From positions 1 to 64,000 of the forward strand of contig NZ_JAUYNX010000030.1 in NCBI RefSeq assembly GCF_030704825.1: a stretch of 64,000 nucleotides of DNA, written 5' to 3'. The notes beneath the pieces are model-generated. The model was not told where the DNA came from. It ran no database searches and was given only the letters and a program-made list of their open reading frames with translations. This DNA comes from Brevundimonas sp. (lineage in GTDB: Bacteria; Pseudomonadota; Alphaproteobacteria; Caulobacterales; Caulobacteraceae). Position numbers and translations under genes: made by a program. Positions within the stretch are counted from its first letter, which is position 1; every line of letters starts with the position of its first letter. This document shows positions 45,809 to 54,256 of this stretch, one piece after another.

Positions 45809-46014
45809 TCCGGGACGACGGCTTGGCCTAGCAGGCGGTCCGGCGACTTGCCAAGCGCGATCCGCCGGCCGCGTGTCTGTCGGCGAATTCACCCCGATGA
45901 ATGGAACCTGCCATGGGCGCCCGGGCGTTCATTCAGACGCCAACGGCCAAGGTGCGGCCATGGTCCTCGCCCACCCTCGGCGGAACGGACCGCCCGCTTC
46001 CAGGAGTTTGACCC

Positions 46015-46812
46015 ATGAACCGCCCCGCCGCCGCCGTCGCCTCGCCCGCCCTGTCCAATCGCATGCTGCTGATGAGCGGCGCGGTGATGGCCGCCGCCGC
46101 CCTGTTCGCCGCCGCCCCCGCCGCGCGCGCCCAGTCGCAGCCGGAAGGCGGCGCGCCGATGATGATCCACGCCGTGGCCGACCGGCCGGCGCTGAACCTG
46201 TCCGCCTATGGCGAGGTCAGGACCGCGCCGGACATGGCCACCATCAGCTTCGGCGTGGTCACCGAGGCGGCGACCGCCGCCGAGGCGATGAGCCAGAACG
46301 CCGCGCGGATGAACCAGGTCATGGCCGCCCTGCGCCGCGCCGGCATCGCCGAGCGCGACGTCCAGACCTCGGGCCTGAACCTGTCGGCCCAGTACGACTA
46401 CGTCCAGAACGAGCCGCCCCGGCTGCGCGGCTACCAGGCCAACAACCGGGTGACGGTGATCATCAACGACCTGGACGCCGTGGGCGCGACCGCCGACGCC
46501 GTGGTCGCCGCCGGCGTCAACCAGATCGACGGCATCTCGTTCGGCCTGAAGGACCCCACCGCCGCCGAGAACCAGGCCCGCCAGCTGGCCGTGCGCAATC
46601 TGCAGGCCAAGGCGGCCCTGTACGCCCAGGCCCTGGGCGTGGAGCTGGGCGGCATCCGCTCGCTGTCGGAAGGCGGCGGCTATTCGCCCCAGCCGCCCCA
46701 GCCGATGTACGCCCGGGCCGAAATGGCCATGGACGCCGCCTCGACCCCGGTCGCCGCGGGCCAGCTGACGGTGCGGATCGACATCACCGGCGTGTACGAC
46801 CTGAACCGCTAG
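46015..46812 (+). CDS. SIMPL domain (DUF541) periplasmic protein
   Basis: A 265-residue exported protein with a signal (MAAAALFAAAPAARAQ). The SIMPL domain appears in LNLSAYGEVRTAPDMATISFGVVTEA, AALRRAGIAERDVQTSGLNLSAQY, and the C-terminal AAGQLTVRIDITGVYDLN. Members are associated with stress tolerance and outer-membrane stability, mechanism unclear. It is followed by a bidirectional-looking terminator. Confidence 0.9.
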   Translation: MNRPAAAVASPALSNRMLLMSGAVMAAAALFAAAPAARAQSQPEGGAPMMIHAVADRPALNLSAYGEVRTAPDMATISFGVVTEAATAAEAMSQNAARMNQVMAALRRAGIAERDVQTSGLNLSAQYDYVQNEPPRLRGYQANNRVTVIINDLDAVGATADAVVAAGVNQIDGISFGLKDPTAAENQARQLAVRNLQAKAALYAQALGVELGGIRSLSEGGGYSPQPPQPMYARAEMAMDAASTPVAAGQLTVRIDITGVYDLNR

Positions 46813-46835
46813 ATCGTCCCGACGGATGAGGAACG

Positions 46836-46866
46836 AAGGCCCCGGCGCCCGTCGCCGGGGCCTTTT
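46836..46866 (+). terminator. Rho-independent terminator after the SIMPL gene
   Basis: A perfect 12-bp stem joins AAGGCCCCGGCG (46836-46847) and CGCCGGGGCCTT (46853-46864), with a 5-base loop and TTTT. It sits between convergent genes and may also slow transcription from the other side. Confidence 0.9.
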
Positions 46867-46871
46867 CGCGC

Positions 46872-47147
46872 TCAGTCCGAGCCGCGGGCCAGCATCAGGC
46901 CCACGGCCAGGTTCAGCACATTGGAAACCAGGGCGACGGCCAGCCGCGTGACGGAATCCAGCTCTATCCAGAACAGGGGGCCGCTCCAGGGCAGCCCGGT
47001 GACGGTGAGCGGCAGGAAGGTCACCTGGTTCGGCTCCAGGCCGAGGGTCGCCAGTCCGATCGGCACGGCCAGCATGGTGGAGACGACGGAGGCGAGCACG
47101 AAGGCCCCGTACAGGGGCCAGCGGACGGCGCGCAGGGTGCGTTCCAT
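46872..47147 (-). CDS. Small membrane protein of unknown function
   Basis: A 91-residue protein with two or three hydrophobic segments (about residues 11-31, 42-60 and 66-86). I do not recognise the family. The start at ATG 47147 is preceded by GGAGGATCATC. It follows panD by 44 bases on the same strand and may be transcribed with it. The three-helix layout with polar turns suggests an integral inner-membrane protein. Confidence 0.65.
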   Translation of the reverse strand: MERTLRAVRWPLYGAFVLASVVSTMLAVPIGLATLGLEPNQVTFLPLTVTGLPWSGPLFWIELDSVTRLAVALVSNVLNLAVGLMLARGSD

Positions 47148-47191
47148 GATGATCCTCCGACAGGGGAGGGGAGGCCGGAACCCGGCGGCCG

Positions 47192-47548
47192 TCAAGCCGC
47201 GCGCTTGATCTCGTTGCGGTCGTCCAGCAGCACCACGGTCGGGGACCACTGGCGGGCCTGTTCCTGCGGCATCTGGCCGTAGGTCACGACGATGACCTTG
47301 TCGTTCCTCTGCACCAGGCGGGCGGCGGCGCCGTTGACGCCGATGACGCGCGAGCCGCGCGGGGCCTCGATGGCGTAGGTGGTGAAGCGCGCGCCGTTGG
47401 TGATGTTCAGCACATCGACCTGCTCGTGCGGAAAGATGCCGGCGGCGTCCAGCAGGTCGGCGTCGATGGCGATCGAGCCTTCGTAGTCGAGATCGGCCTG
47501 GGTCACCGTGGCGCGGTGCAGCTTGGCCTTCATCAGGGTGACCAGCAT
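47192..47548 (-). CDS. panD: Aspartate 1-decarboxylase
   Basis: The 118-residue pyruvoyl enzyme that makes beta-alanine for pantothenate and CoA. The self-cleavage site Gly24-Ser25 in YEGSIAI yields the pyruvoyl group. [18 protein letters not shown] and the conserved Tyr in VTYGQM are typical. The length is standard. Confidence 0.96.
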   Translation of the reverse strand: MLVTLMKAKLHRATVTQADLDYEGSIAIDADLLDAAGIFPHEQVDVLNITNGARFTTYAIEAPRGSRVIGVNGAAARLVQRNDKVIVVTYGQMPQEQARQWSPTVVLLDDRNEIKRAA

Positions 47549-47729
47549 GGGGAGTGCGGTCCGGATGTGACGCGGGGCGATAGGCCCCCGCTCGCAGATG
47601 GCTCATATAGGGGTTCCGGCCCCGGCCATCAATCGCCGTCGTTGCGATGCAGCATCCGATGCTGCGCCGCCGCTCGCGCGTTACGGGCAGTTCATTTGAC
47701 GGCCGGCTCCGCCGCTCTATGGTCGAAAT

Positions 47730-49550
47730 GTGGCCATGACCCGGCCCGCGTCCCGGACGACTTCCCTCCCCATGAAGCAGTTTTTCCTGACCGTGCTTGG
47801 CGTCTTCGCCGGCCTGTTCCTCTTTCTGGTGGTGGTGCCCTTCGTCCTGATCCTCGGGGCGATCGGCGCGGCCTCCTCCAGGGAGCCGACACCCGCCCAT
47901 ACGGTGCTGGAACTGGACCTGCGCGAGGGGGTGAGCGACCAGACCCCGACCAATCCGTTCGCCCTGTTCGGCGGCTCGGGCCTGTCGACCATGCAGATCG
48001 TCGACACCCTGGCCCAGGCCGGGGACGACGCCCGGGTCAAGGTGCTGCTGATCCGCCTGCCCGAGGGCGGGATCACCCCCGCCGCCGCCGACGAGATCCG
48101 CCAGGCCGTGCGGCGCTTCCGCGCCTCGGGCAAGCGGGTCATCGCCCACAGCCAGGGCTTCCAGCCGGTCGGGACGGCCATCTCCAGCTATATGATCGGG
48201 GCCTCGGCCTCGGAACTGTGGATGCAGAACACGGCCGGCTTCCAGCTGGCGGGCTTTTCGGCCGACAGCGTCTTCCTGGGCCGGGCCTTCGACAAATACG
48301 GCGTCAACGCCGAGTTCGAGCAGCGCTACGAGTACAAGAACGCCGTCAACGAATACACCGAGAGCGACTTCACTCCGGCCCATCGCGAGGCGATGACGGC
48401 GTGGATGACCTCGATCTACACCTCGGCCCTGGCCAATGCGGCCCAGGATCGGAAGGTCACGCCGGCGGCGCTGCGGACGACCATCGAGGCCGGGCCGTAT
48501 TCGTCGGCCCAGGCCCTGCAGCGCCGGCTGATCGACAAGATCGGCCAGGTCGAGGAGGCCGAGGCCGAGGCGAAGCGCCGGGCCGGCCGCAACGCCGAGA
48601 TCGTGGAATTCGCCGACTACGCCGACTCGCAGGGCGAGCGGGCCGGCTCGGGCCGCAACGCCATCGCCATCGTCGGCGGCGAGGGCGGCATCATGACCGG
48701 CACGGGCGGAGGCGACCCGTTCGGCGGCGGCTCGTCCATCATGTCGGACGACCTGGCCGAGGCCCTGTACGACGCCATCGAGGACAAGAGCGTCAAGGCC
48801 ATCGTCTTCCGCGTCTCCTCGCCGGGCGGTTCGCCCGACGCTTCGGAACAGATCCTGGCGGCGGTGCGCGCGGCGAAGGCTGCGGGCAAGCCGGTGGTGG
48901 TGTCGATGGGCGACTACGCCGCGTCCGGCGGCTACTGGATCAGCTCGGAAGCCAACTGGATCGTGGCCCAGCCCTCGACCCTGACCGGCTCGATCGGCGT
49001 GTTCGGCGGCAAATTCGTGCTGGCCGACGCCCTGGGCCGGTTCGGGCTCGACATGCGCAACCTGTCGGTCGGCGGCGACTACGCCGACGCCTTCTCGCCG
49101 TCCCAGGACTTCACCCCGGCCCAGCGCGCCGCCTTCGCGGCCCAGATCGACCGGACCTACGAGGAGTTCATCGCCCGTGTCGCGGCCGGCCGGCGCCTGC
49201 CGCCCGCCCGGGTGCGCGAGATCGCCCGCGGCCGGGTCTGGACCGGCGCCCAGGCGAGGCAGATCGGCCTGGTCGACCAGCTGGGCGGGATCGAGGAAGC
49301 CATCGCCAAGGCGCGCGAACTGGCCCGCATCCCGGCCGACGAGTCGGTGCGCTTCAAGCGGTACCCGGAGGCCCAGTCGCCGTTCGAGGCCCTGTCCGAG
49401 GCCTTCGGCGTCTCGGGCGAGGCGGCGCGGGTGCTGGTCGGGATCGGCGGGGTCATGAACGACCCGGCGGCCGAGGCGACGGTTCGTCGCATCCAGACCG
49501 ACCGCGCCCGGGCCTCCGGGGCGTCGGTGCTGGCGGATCAGCCGTACTGA
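47730..49550 (+). CDS. sppA: Signal peptide peptidase SppA, 67 kDa type
   Basis: A 606-residue membrane-anchored serine protease made of two ClpP-like domains, degrading cleaved signal peptides. One N-terminal helix (FFLTVLGVFAGLFLFLVVVPFVLIL) anchors it. The catalytic Lys203 (YEYKNAVNEYTE) in the first domain pairs with Ser399 (MGDYAASGGYW) in the second, the split dyad of the 67-kDa type. The start may be ATG 47730 or the in-frame ATG 47772 (MKQFFLT). Confidence 0.94.
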   Translation: MAMTRPASRTTSLPMKQFFLTVLGVFAGLFLFLVVVPFVLILGAIGAASSREPTPAHTVLELDLREGVSDQTPTNPFALFGGSGLSTMQIVDTLAQAGDDARVKVLLIRLPEGGITPAAADEIRQAVRRFRASGKRVIAHSQGFQPVGTAISSYMIGASASELWMQNTAGFQLAGFSADSVFLGRAFDKYGVNAEFEQRYEYKNAVNEYTESDFTPAHREAMTAWMTSIYTSALANAAQDRKVTPAALRTTIEAGPYSSAQALQRRLIDKIGQVEEAEAEAKRRAGRNAEIVEFADYADSQGERAGSGRNAIAIVGGEGGIMTGTGGGDPFGGGSSIMSDDLAEALYDAIEDKSVKAIVFRVSSPGGSPDASEQILAAVRAAKAAGKPVVVSMGDYAASGGYWISSEANWIVAQPSTLTGSIGVFGGKFVLADALGRFGLDMRNLSVGGDYADAFSPSQDFTPAQRAAFAAQIDRTYEEFIARVAAGRRLPPARVREIARGRVWTGAQARQIGLVDQLGGIEEAIAKARELARIPADESVRFKRYPEAQSPFEALSEAFGVSGEAARVLVGIGGVMNDPAAEATVRRIQTDRARASGASVLADQPY

Positions 49551-49652
49551 GCCGGAACACTCGCCTGTGAAGGAGCCGGTCATTGACCGTTCACCCTTGC
49601 GGACCGACATTGGGAGTTCGACGTTGTATCCAGCGTCTGCGAAGGTGATCTG

Positions 49653-49970
49653 ATGACCGAGTCCGACCGTCTGATCTTCGGCCCGGCGGCGCGCCGCCCG
49701 GCAAGCGGCTGGCTGGCCCCGGTTCTCTGGCTGGGCGGCGTGATCGCGACCGTCGCGGCCATGGCCGTCGGCGCGGTGCTGGCGGTGTTTACCGCGGTCG
49801 CCGTGGCCGTCATCGCCCTGTTCGCCGCCGTCCTGGTCTTCTTCGCCGGCCTCGCCCTGGGCGCGCGCCGCAAGGCCGTGATCCGCACCCGCCGCGCCGA
49901 CGACGTCATCGAGGCCCGCAAGGTCGACGGCGCCTGGGTCGCCTACGGCTGGGAGCGGCCGGGCCGATAG
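49653..49970 (+). CDS. Small membrane protein of unknown function
   Basis: A 105-residue protein with two membrane helices (about residues 21-42 and 45-70) and a basic C-terminal tail (RRKAVIRTRRADDVIEARKVDGAWVAYGWERPGR). No family was recognised. It precedes the amidase by 3 bases and probably shares its transcript. Envelope association is inferred from the neighbour. Confidence 0.7.
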   Translation: MTESDRLIFGPAARRPASGWLAPVLWLGGVIATVAAMAVGAVLAVFTAVAVAVIALFAAVLVFFAGLALGARRKAVIRTRRADDVIEARKVDGAWVAYGWERPGR

Positions 49971-49973
49971 GCG

Positions 49974-50735
49974 GTGCTGGTCGTCAAGGACGCGCCGTCC
50001 CCCAATTTCGACGCCCGTCGGGCCCCGCCCGACATGCTGGTGCTTCACTACACCGGGATGAAGACGGCGAAGGCCGCCGTCGCCCGCCTGCAGGATCGCG
50101 AGGCCAGGGTTTCCGCCCACTATGTGGTCGACGAGGACGGTTCGATCCTGCGGCTGGTGGCCGAGGAGCGCCGCGCCTGGCACGCCGGCAAGGGGGCCTG
50201 GCAGGGCGAGACGGACTGCAACGCCGCCTCGATCGGCGTCGAGATCGTCAATCCGGGCCATGAGTTCGGCTATCGCGACTTTCCCGAGGTCCAGATCGAC
50301 GCGGTGATCAGCCTGGTCAGCGACATCCGCACCCGCTGGACCATCCCCGACGCCCGCATCATCGGCCATTCCGATCTCGCGCCCGACCGGAAACAGGATC
50401 CGGGAGAGCTGTTCCCGTGGAAGCGGCTGGCCGCGGTCGGCCACGGCCTGTGGTTCGAACCGGCGCATGAGCGGATCGCCGCCCTGGGCGCGCCGCTGGG
50501 CATGGGCGACGAGGGGCTGGGCGTGGTGGTGCTGCGCGCCGGCCTGCACCGGCTGGGCTACGCCCTGACGCCCGGCGGCGACTATGACGACGCCACCCGT
50601 CTGACCGTCGAGGCCTTCCAGCGCCACTGGCGGCCGGCGCTGGTGAACGGCGTCGCCGACGGCGAGACGCGGGCGACCCTGATGGGGGTGCTGCAACTGG
50701 CCACGGCGGAGAGCGTGACGGGGGTGCTGTCGTGA
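49974..50735 (+). CDS. N-acetylmuramoyl-L-alanine amidase, AmpD-like
   Basis: A 253-residue enzyme with an amidase_2 (AmpD) domain. The zinc ligands are His in MLVLHYTGM and GHSDLAPDRKQDPGELF (His and Asp). IGVEIVNPGHEF is the typical inner strand. Residues ~180-245 look like a peptidoglycan-binding domain (VVLRAGLHRLGYAL). It cleaves the muramyl-peptide amide in murein recycling, in the cytoplasm as no signal is seen. The start is GTG 49974. Confidence 0.9.
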   Translation: MLVVKDAPSPNFDARRAPPDMLVLHYTGMKTAKAAVARLQDREARVSAHYVVDEDGSILRLVAEERRAWHAGKGAWQGETDCNAASIGVEIVNPGHEFGYRDFPEVQIDAVISLVSDIRTRWTIPDARIIGHSDLAPDRKQDPGELFPWKRLAAVGHGLWFEPAHERIAALGAPLGMGDEGLGVVVLRAGLHRLGYALTPGGDYDDATRLTVEAFQRHWRPALVNGVADGETRATLMGVLQLATAESVTGVLS

Positions 50736-51253
50736 CCAAACAGCCGACCAGGGCGGAGCGGGCGGCGGAGCGCGAGGCGGATTTGGCCGGGCGGCGCCAG
50801 CACTGGCTGGAGGTGGAGCGGCCGAAGATGAAGGCGAAGGTGCTGGCCGAGGTCGAGCGCCGGGGACTCGCCTCCTTCATGAACCGGACCCGCTGGGAGA
50901 GGCTGTGCGAGGCCGTGTACGCGGAACTGCCCTTCCCGCCGGCCTTCGACCTGCAGACCGTCCTGGGCCAGCGCGAGCCGCTCATGGACACGGACGCGCC
51001 GTCTTTCTGGGGGTCCTGGTCTGAGCTGGAGCCGTTCTTTGAAATCGAATGGCTGAGGGTCGCGCCCCGCTGGTCCCGACACGTGGCCATGCTGCTGCCG
51101 GACGAGGTGATCGATTGCGGCGACGCGTTCCGCGACCTGCTCGTGCGGCTGGGCGTGCCGTTTCGCGAGGACGAGGCGAAAACCTTCTGGATCTACGGCT
51201 ACGCCCCGGCCGATCCGGCGACGTTGACGTCGCCGCCCGAAACGCCCACCTAG
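50732..51253 (+). CDS. DUF6678-like cytoplasmic protein
   Basis: A 173-residue hydrophilic protein with a charged N-terminal helix (residues 1-45). It also shows GLASFMNRTRWERLCEAVYAELPF and WGSWSELEPFFEIEWL. It resembles what I know of DUF6678, but the match is tentative. The GTG at 50732 overlaps the amidase stop (GTGA), so the two are translated together. Its 3' end overlaps the likely rnpB promoter. Confidence 0.72.
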   Translation: MTKQPTRAERAAEREADLAGRRQHWLEVERPKMKAKVLAEVERRGLASFMNRTRWERLCEAVYAELPFPPAFDLQTVLGQREPLMDTDAPSFWGSWSELEPFFEIEWLRVAPRWSRHVAMLLPDEVIDCGDAFRDLLVRLGVPFREDEAKTFWIYGYAPADPATLTSPPETPT

Positions 51254-51254
51254 G
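51224..51254 (+). promoter_or_regulatory. Candidate rnpB promoter inside the upstream gene end
   Basis: TTGACG (51224-51229) is followed after 18-19 bases by a weak -10 (ACCTAG/CCTAGG, 51248-51254). It lies about 5-10 bases before the inferred RNA start. It overlaps the last codons of the 50732 gene. The -10 fit is poor, so this is a suggestion only. Confidence 0.35.
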
Positions 51255-51258
51255 CCCC

Positions 51259-51638
51259 GTCAGACGGCCGGGCGGTCGCGGCGGGGGTTATGCCTCCGTC
51301 GAGGAAAGTCCGGGCTCCACGGTGAAGAGGCGGCGGGCAACACCCGCCCGGGGCGACCCGAGGGATAGCGCCACAGAAAGCAAACCGCCTGCCCCTCGGG
51401 GCAGGGAAGGGTGAAAGGGTGGGGTAAGAGCCCACCGCGTGCCTGGCAACAGGGACGGCATGGCAAGCCCCGCCTGGAGCAAGACCGAATAGGGATGTCG
51501 CGCGGGGTTCGCCTCGCAGGGTTCACCGCCCGAGGCGTCCGGGTAGGTCGCGAGAACCATCCGGCGACGGGTGGTCCAGAGGAATGATCGTCGCCGTCCT
51601 TCGGGACGGAACAGAATCCGGCTTACAGGCCGTCTGAC
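51259..51638 (+). ncRNA. rnpB: RNase P RNA (bacterial class A)
   Basis: A 380-nt RNA with the catalytic core of RNase P. The ends pair as GTCAGACGGCC (51259-51269) with GGCCGTCTGAC (51628-51638). The conserved core elements are GAGGAAAGTCCGGGCTCC (CR-I), the ACAGAAAGCAA segment, AGAGGAATGATCG and ACAGAATCCGGCTTACAGG. Together with the protein subunit RnpA it trims 5' ends of tRNA precursors. A 9-bp hairpin lies 44 nt after the RNA. Confidence 0.97.
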
Positions 51639-51681
51639 GTTATTTTGGGCGCTATCGCTCGCTGCCTGAGCGCGGACCGTC

Positions 51682-51704
51682 ACCCTCCGACTGAATCGGA
51701 GGGT
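51682..51704. terminator. Hairpin after rnpB, terminator-like but without a T run
   Basis: A perfect 9-bp stem (ACCCTCCGA at 51682-51690, TCGGAGGGT at 51696-51704) has the loop CTGAA. It lies between rnpB and the 3' end of the convergent small gene. The missing T tract makes a Rho-independent role doubtful, and it could also be a repeat relic. Confidence 0.4.
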
Positions 51705-51716
51705 CCCGACCCGCGC

Positions 51717-51893
51717 CTAGAAGCGCTTGCGGGCCTTGTCGGCGGCGTCGATCAGACGGAGGCCGGAAATCTCCGCGGCGTCCGCGGTGAGGTCCATGGC
51801 GGCCGGGGGCGGATCCTTGACGACCACGATGCCGTCCACGGCCCGGGGGGACATGGGCCTGGTGGGGTCGGCGGGAGGAGGCTTGGTCGACAT
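51717..51893 (-). CDS. Small protein of unknown function
   Basis: A 58-residue protein beginning MSTKPPPADPTRPMSP. It is hydrophilic, with a short strand-like AVDGIVVVKDPPPA and a basic end (DAADKARKRF). No family was recognised and no membrane segment is seen. The CTCATG start region has no clear Shine-Dalgarno. It is divergent from the 50-residue gene at 51986 with 92 bases between. Coding support is modest. Confidence 0.5.
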   Translation of the reverse strand: MSTKPPPADPTRPMSPRAVDGIVVVKDPPPAAMDLTADAAEISGLRLIDAADKARKRF

Positions 51894-51985
51894 GAGCCTA
51901 GAACCCGCGCTCCCGCGGAGGGTTCCGCAGGCGAACCCGACGAGCCGGCGGGAACGAAACGCCCCGTCGGCCATTACCGCGCGGG

Positions 51986-52138
51986 ATGAGTACGCTTACC
52001 GACACAGCCGCCTCCCCCGTCTCCATGGATGAAGCCGAGGAGGCTTCCGCCCACATCGAGGAACAGGTGGCGAGGGCGAAGGCCATCCTGATCGAGTTTC
52101 GCTCCGTCCTGACCGAACTGGCGGCCAACGACTCCTGA
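51986..52138 (+). CDS. Very small acidic helical protein of unknown function
   Basis: A 50-residue frame starting MSTLTDTAAS and ending ELAANDS. The middle, from MDEAEEASAHIEE to FRSVLTEL, is amphipathic and predicted helical, with no Cys. The sequence bears a clear periodicity of charged and hydrophobic residues, unlike shadow frames. It stands between the 51717 gene and mraZ. Function unknown; conservation would decide. Confidence 0.5.
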   Translation: MSTLTDTAASPVSMDEAEEASAHIEEQVARAKAILIEFRSVLTELAANDS

Positions 52139-52356
52139 GTCCCGCGCGGAACCGCCGGGGCACGCGGTCGAGGACCGCGCGGCCACCTCGGCCGAGGCCG
52201 TCGCCCCGAAACCAGATCGAAATCCAGCATGGGCGGTTGAAACCGGTCCCGGGGTCCGGGCTTCAGGGACACGTCCCAATACTATCCACGTTCTATGTAT
52301 GTTCTCATCGTTACAGCGTTTCCCGCGCTCGATCAGGTTAATCGGCGTCAACTAAT
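52139..52356. other. Intergenic region upstream of mraZ
   Basis: With the operator region that follows, this makes 314 bases without a gene. A relatively A/T-rich stretch (about 52275-52320) may hold a distal promoter. There is no convincing coding frame; the open frames on the minus strand are shadows. Confidence 0.5.
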
Positions 52357-52393
52357 CCCATTGAGGCCCAGTTAATCCCATGCTATCCCATTC
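52357..52393 (+). promoter_or_regulatory. Probable MraZ operator: four CCCA boxes at 10-bp spacing
   Basis: CCCA starts at 52359, 52369, 52379 and 52389, each exactly 10 bases apart. Three of the four are in the fuller form ATCCCAT (52357-52363, 52377-52383, 52387-52393); the second is degenerate (GGCCCAG). On the minus strand they are TGGG boxes, as in the TGGGN repeats that MraZ binds in E. coli. They lie 60-96 bases before mraZ. MraZ autorepression is known in other bacteria; here it is inferred. Confidence 0.75.
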
Positions 52394-52452
52394 GCTCTGA
52401 GGGCGTTTCACGGGACAGAGGGGCGGATCTAGCGGTCCGAGTTGGGCAGGGC

Positions 52453-52887
52453 GTGTTTCTCTCGACCTATGAGAAACAGTTGGACGGGAAGCGACGCCTG
52501 CTGATTCCGCAGGAGTTCCGCACCGCCGACAACGGCGCCGAACACGGCGTCTTCTGCTTTTTCGCCCTGGCGTCCGACTGTCTCGAGGCCGGCGGCGACC
52601 GGCTGATGGCCGAATACGTCTCCCGTATCGAGGCCTTGCCGTTCGGCAGCGACAAACGCACCGCGCTGGAGGAAACCTTCTACGCCGGGCAGCGGCCCCT
52701 GTCGTACGACGGCGGCGGCCGCATCACCCTGCCGGAAAGCCTGTGCCAGGACGCCGGGCTGGGCGAGGACGTGGTCGTCGTCGGCCTGGGCGCGCGCTTC
52801 CAGATCTGGGACCGGGCGCGGTGGAAGGCCCGGCTCGACGCCCGCCGCGCCCTGGCCCGCCAGGTCATGAACGGGGAGGAGGCATGA
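52453..52887 (+). CDS. mraZ: MraZ transcriptional regulator of the dcw cluster
   Basis: A 144-residue protein with two MraZ/AbrB-like repeats: [22 protein letters not shown] at the start and [17 protein letters not shown] further on. It forms ring-shaped oligomers and binds its own promoter. The GTG at 52453 is used as start. The stop overlaps the rsmH ATG (ATGA). It is the first gene of the division and murein cluster. Confidence 0.95.
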   Translation: MFLSTYEKQLDGKRRLLIPQEFRTADNGAEHGVFCFFALASDCLEAGGDRLMAEYVSRIEALPFGSDKRTALEETFYAGQRPLSYDGGGRITLPESLCQDAGLGEDVVVVGLGARFQIWDRARWKARLDARRALARQVMNGEEA

Positions 52888-53834
52888 GCCCTCACGCCCC
52901 GGTTCTGCTGGACGAGGTGATCGAGGCCCTGGCCCCCGTGCCCGGCGACGTGATCATCGACGCCACCTTCGGGGCCGGGGGCTACAGCCGCGCCATCCTG
53001 GCGACCGGGGCGACGGTGATCGGACTCGACCGCGATCCGACGGTCCAGCCGCACGCCGACGCGGTGGCCAACGACTATCCGGGCCGGTTCCAACTGATCC
53101 GGACGCCGTTCTCGGGTCTGGCCGACGCCTTTGCGCAGTCGGGCGCGGCGCGGCTGGACGGGGTGGTGTTCGACATCGGCGTCTCGTCGATGCAGCTGGA
53201 CCAGGCCGAGCGCGGCTTCTCCTTCATGCGCGACGGGCCGCTGGACATGCGTATGGGCGACGAGGGCGAGACCGCCGCCGACATCGTCAACACCTGGGAC
53301 CACGGGCCGATGGCCCACATCTTCAAGCTCTACGGCGACGAGCGGCAGTCGGGCCGGGTCGCCACGGCCATCCTGCGCCGCCGGGTCGAGAAGCCGTTCG
53401 AGCGGACCCTGGATCTGGCCGCCGTGGTCGAAAAGGCGCTGGGCGGGCGGCGCGGCGCCGCCACCCATCCAGCCACCCGGGTGTTCCAGGCCCTGCGCAT
53501 CGCCGTCAACGACGAGCTGGGCGAACTGCGCGCCGGGCTGGAAGCCGCCGAGGCGACCCTGGCGCCGGGCGGGCGGCTGGTCGTGGTCACCTTCCATTCG
53601 TTGGAGGACCGCATCGTCAAGGCGTTCCTGACCGAGCGCACCGGCAACGCCCCCGGCGGCTCGCGCCACGCCCCGGTCGCGATCGAAACCCGCAAACCCA
53701 GCTTCGTCCTGTCGTTCAAGGGCGCGCGCGAGGCGGGCGCGGCGGAGCTGGCGTCCAATCCGCGCGCCCGTTCGGCCAGGCTGCGCGCCGCCGTCCGCAC
53801 CGACGCCGCGCCCTGGGGGAGGATCGCCGCATGA
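52884..53834 (+). CDS. rsmH: 16S rRNA (cytosine(1402)-N(4))-methyltransferase
   Basis: A 316-residue SAM-dependent enzyme (also MraW). The start is [13 protein letters not shown], followed by the SAM motif [14 protein letters not shown] and [14 protein letters not shown], the classic RsmH signature. It methylates C1402 at the ribosomal P site. It overlaps both mraZ and ftsL by 4 bases, so translation is chained through the cluster. Confidence 0.97.
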   Translation: MSPHAPVLLDEVIEALAPVPGDVIIDATFGAGGYSRAILATGATVIGLDRDPTVQPHADAVANDYPGRFQLIRTPFSGLADAFAQSGAARLDGVVFDIGVSSMQLDQAERGFSFMRDGPLDMRMGDEGETAADIVNTWDHGPMAHIFKLYGDERQSGRVATAILRRRVEKPFERTLDLAAVVEKALGGRRGAATHPATRVFQALRIAVNDELGELRAGLEAAEATLAPGGRLVVVTFHSLEDRIVKAFLTERTGNAPGGSRHAPVAIETRKPSFVLSFKGAREAGAAELASNPRARSARLRAAVRTDAAPWGRIAA

Positions 53835-54256
53835 GTTCGGCCGTCGCCACCCTGAACCGTCTCTACGCCTGGAAGGTGCGCGGCGTCCGCTGGATCGAGA
53901 TCATCGGCCTGCTGCTGGTCGCGGCGATGGTGTTCTCGGTCTATCTGGCCAAGGCCGCCGCCGCCCGCGAGGGCGCCCGCATCGCCGACCTCGAGCGCCA
54001 GATCACCGAGAACGGCCAGCGGGTGCGCCTGCTGCGCGCCGAGGTCGCCCGGCTGGAGCGGCCCGACCGGCTGGAGGCGCTATCGCGCGGCGCCGGGCTG
54101 GCGCCGGTGGACGTGCACCGTCAGGCCACCGCCGAGAGCCTGCCGAACCTGGCCCCGATTCCCGAGCCGCGCCCGGTCGTCATCGCGCCCACGCCGCCGA
54201 CCGCCGCCGCCCCCGCCGTCGAGGCCGCGACCTCCGTTCCGGAGGCCGCGCGATGA
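53831..54256 (+). CDS. ftsL: Cell division protein FtsL
   Basis: A 141-residue bitopic protein. It has a short cytoplasmic N-terminus and one membrane helix ([22 protein letters not shown], about residues 21-42). A periplasmic coiled coil follows ([28 protein letters not shown]), then a Pro/Ala-rich tail that is longer than in E. coli. It joins FtsB and FtsQ in the divisome and tunes FtsWI. Start and stop overlap neighbours by 4 bases. Confidence 0.9.
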   Translation: MSSAVATLNRLYAWKVRGVRWIEIIGLLLVAAMVFSVYLAKAAAAREGARIADLERQITENGQRVRLLRAEVARLERPDRLEALSRGAGLAPVDVHRQATAESLPNLAPIPEPRPVVIAPTPPTAAAPAVEAATSVPEAAR

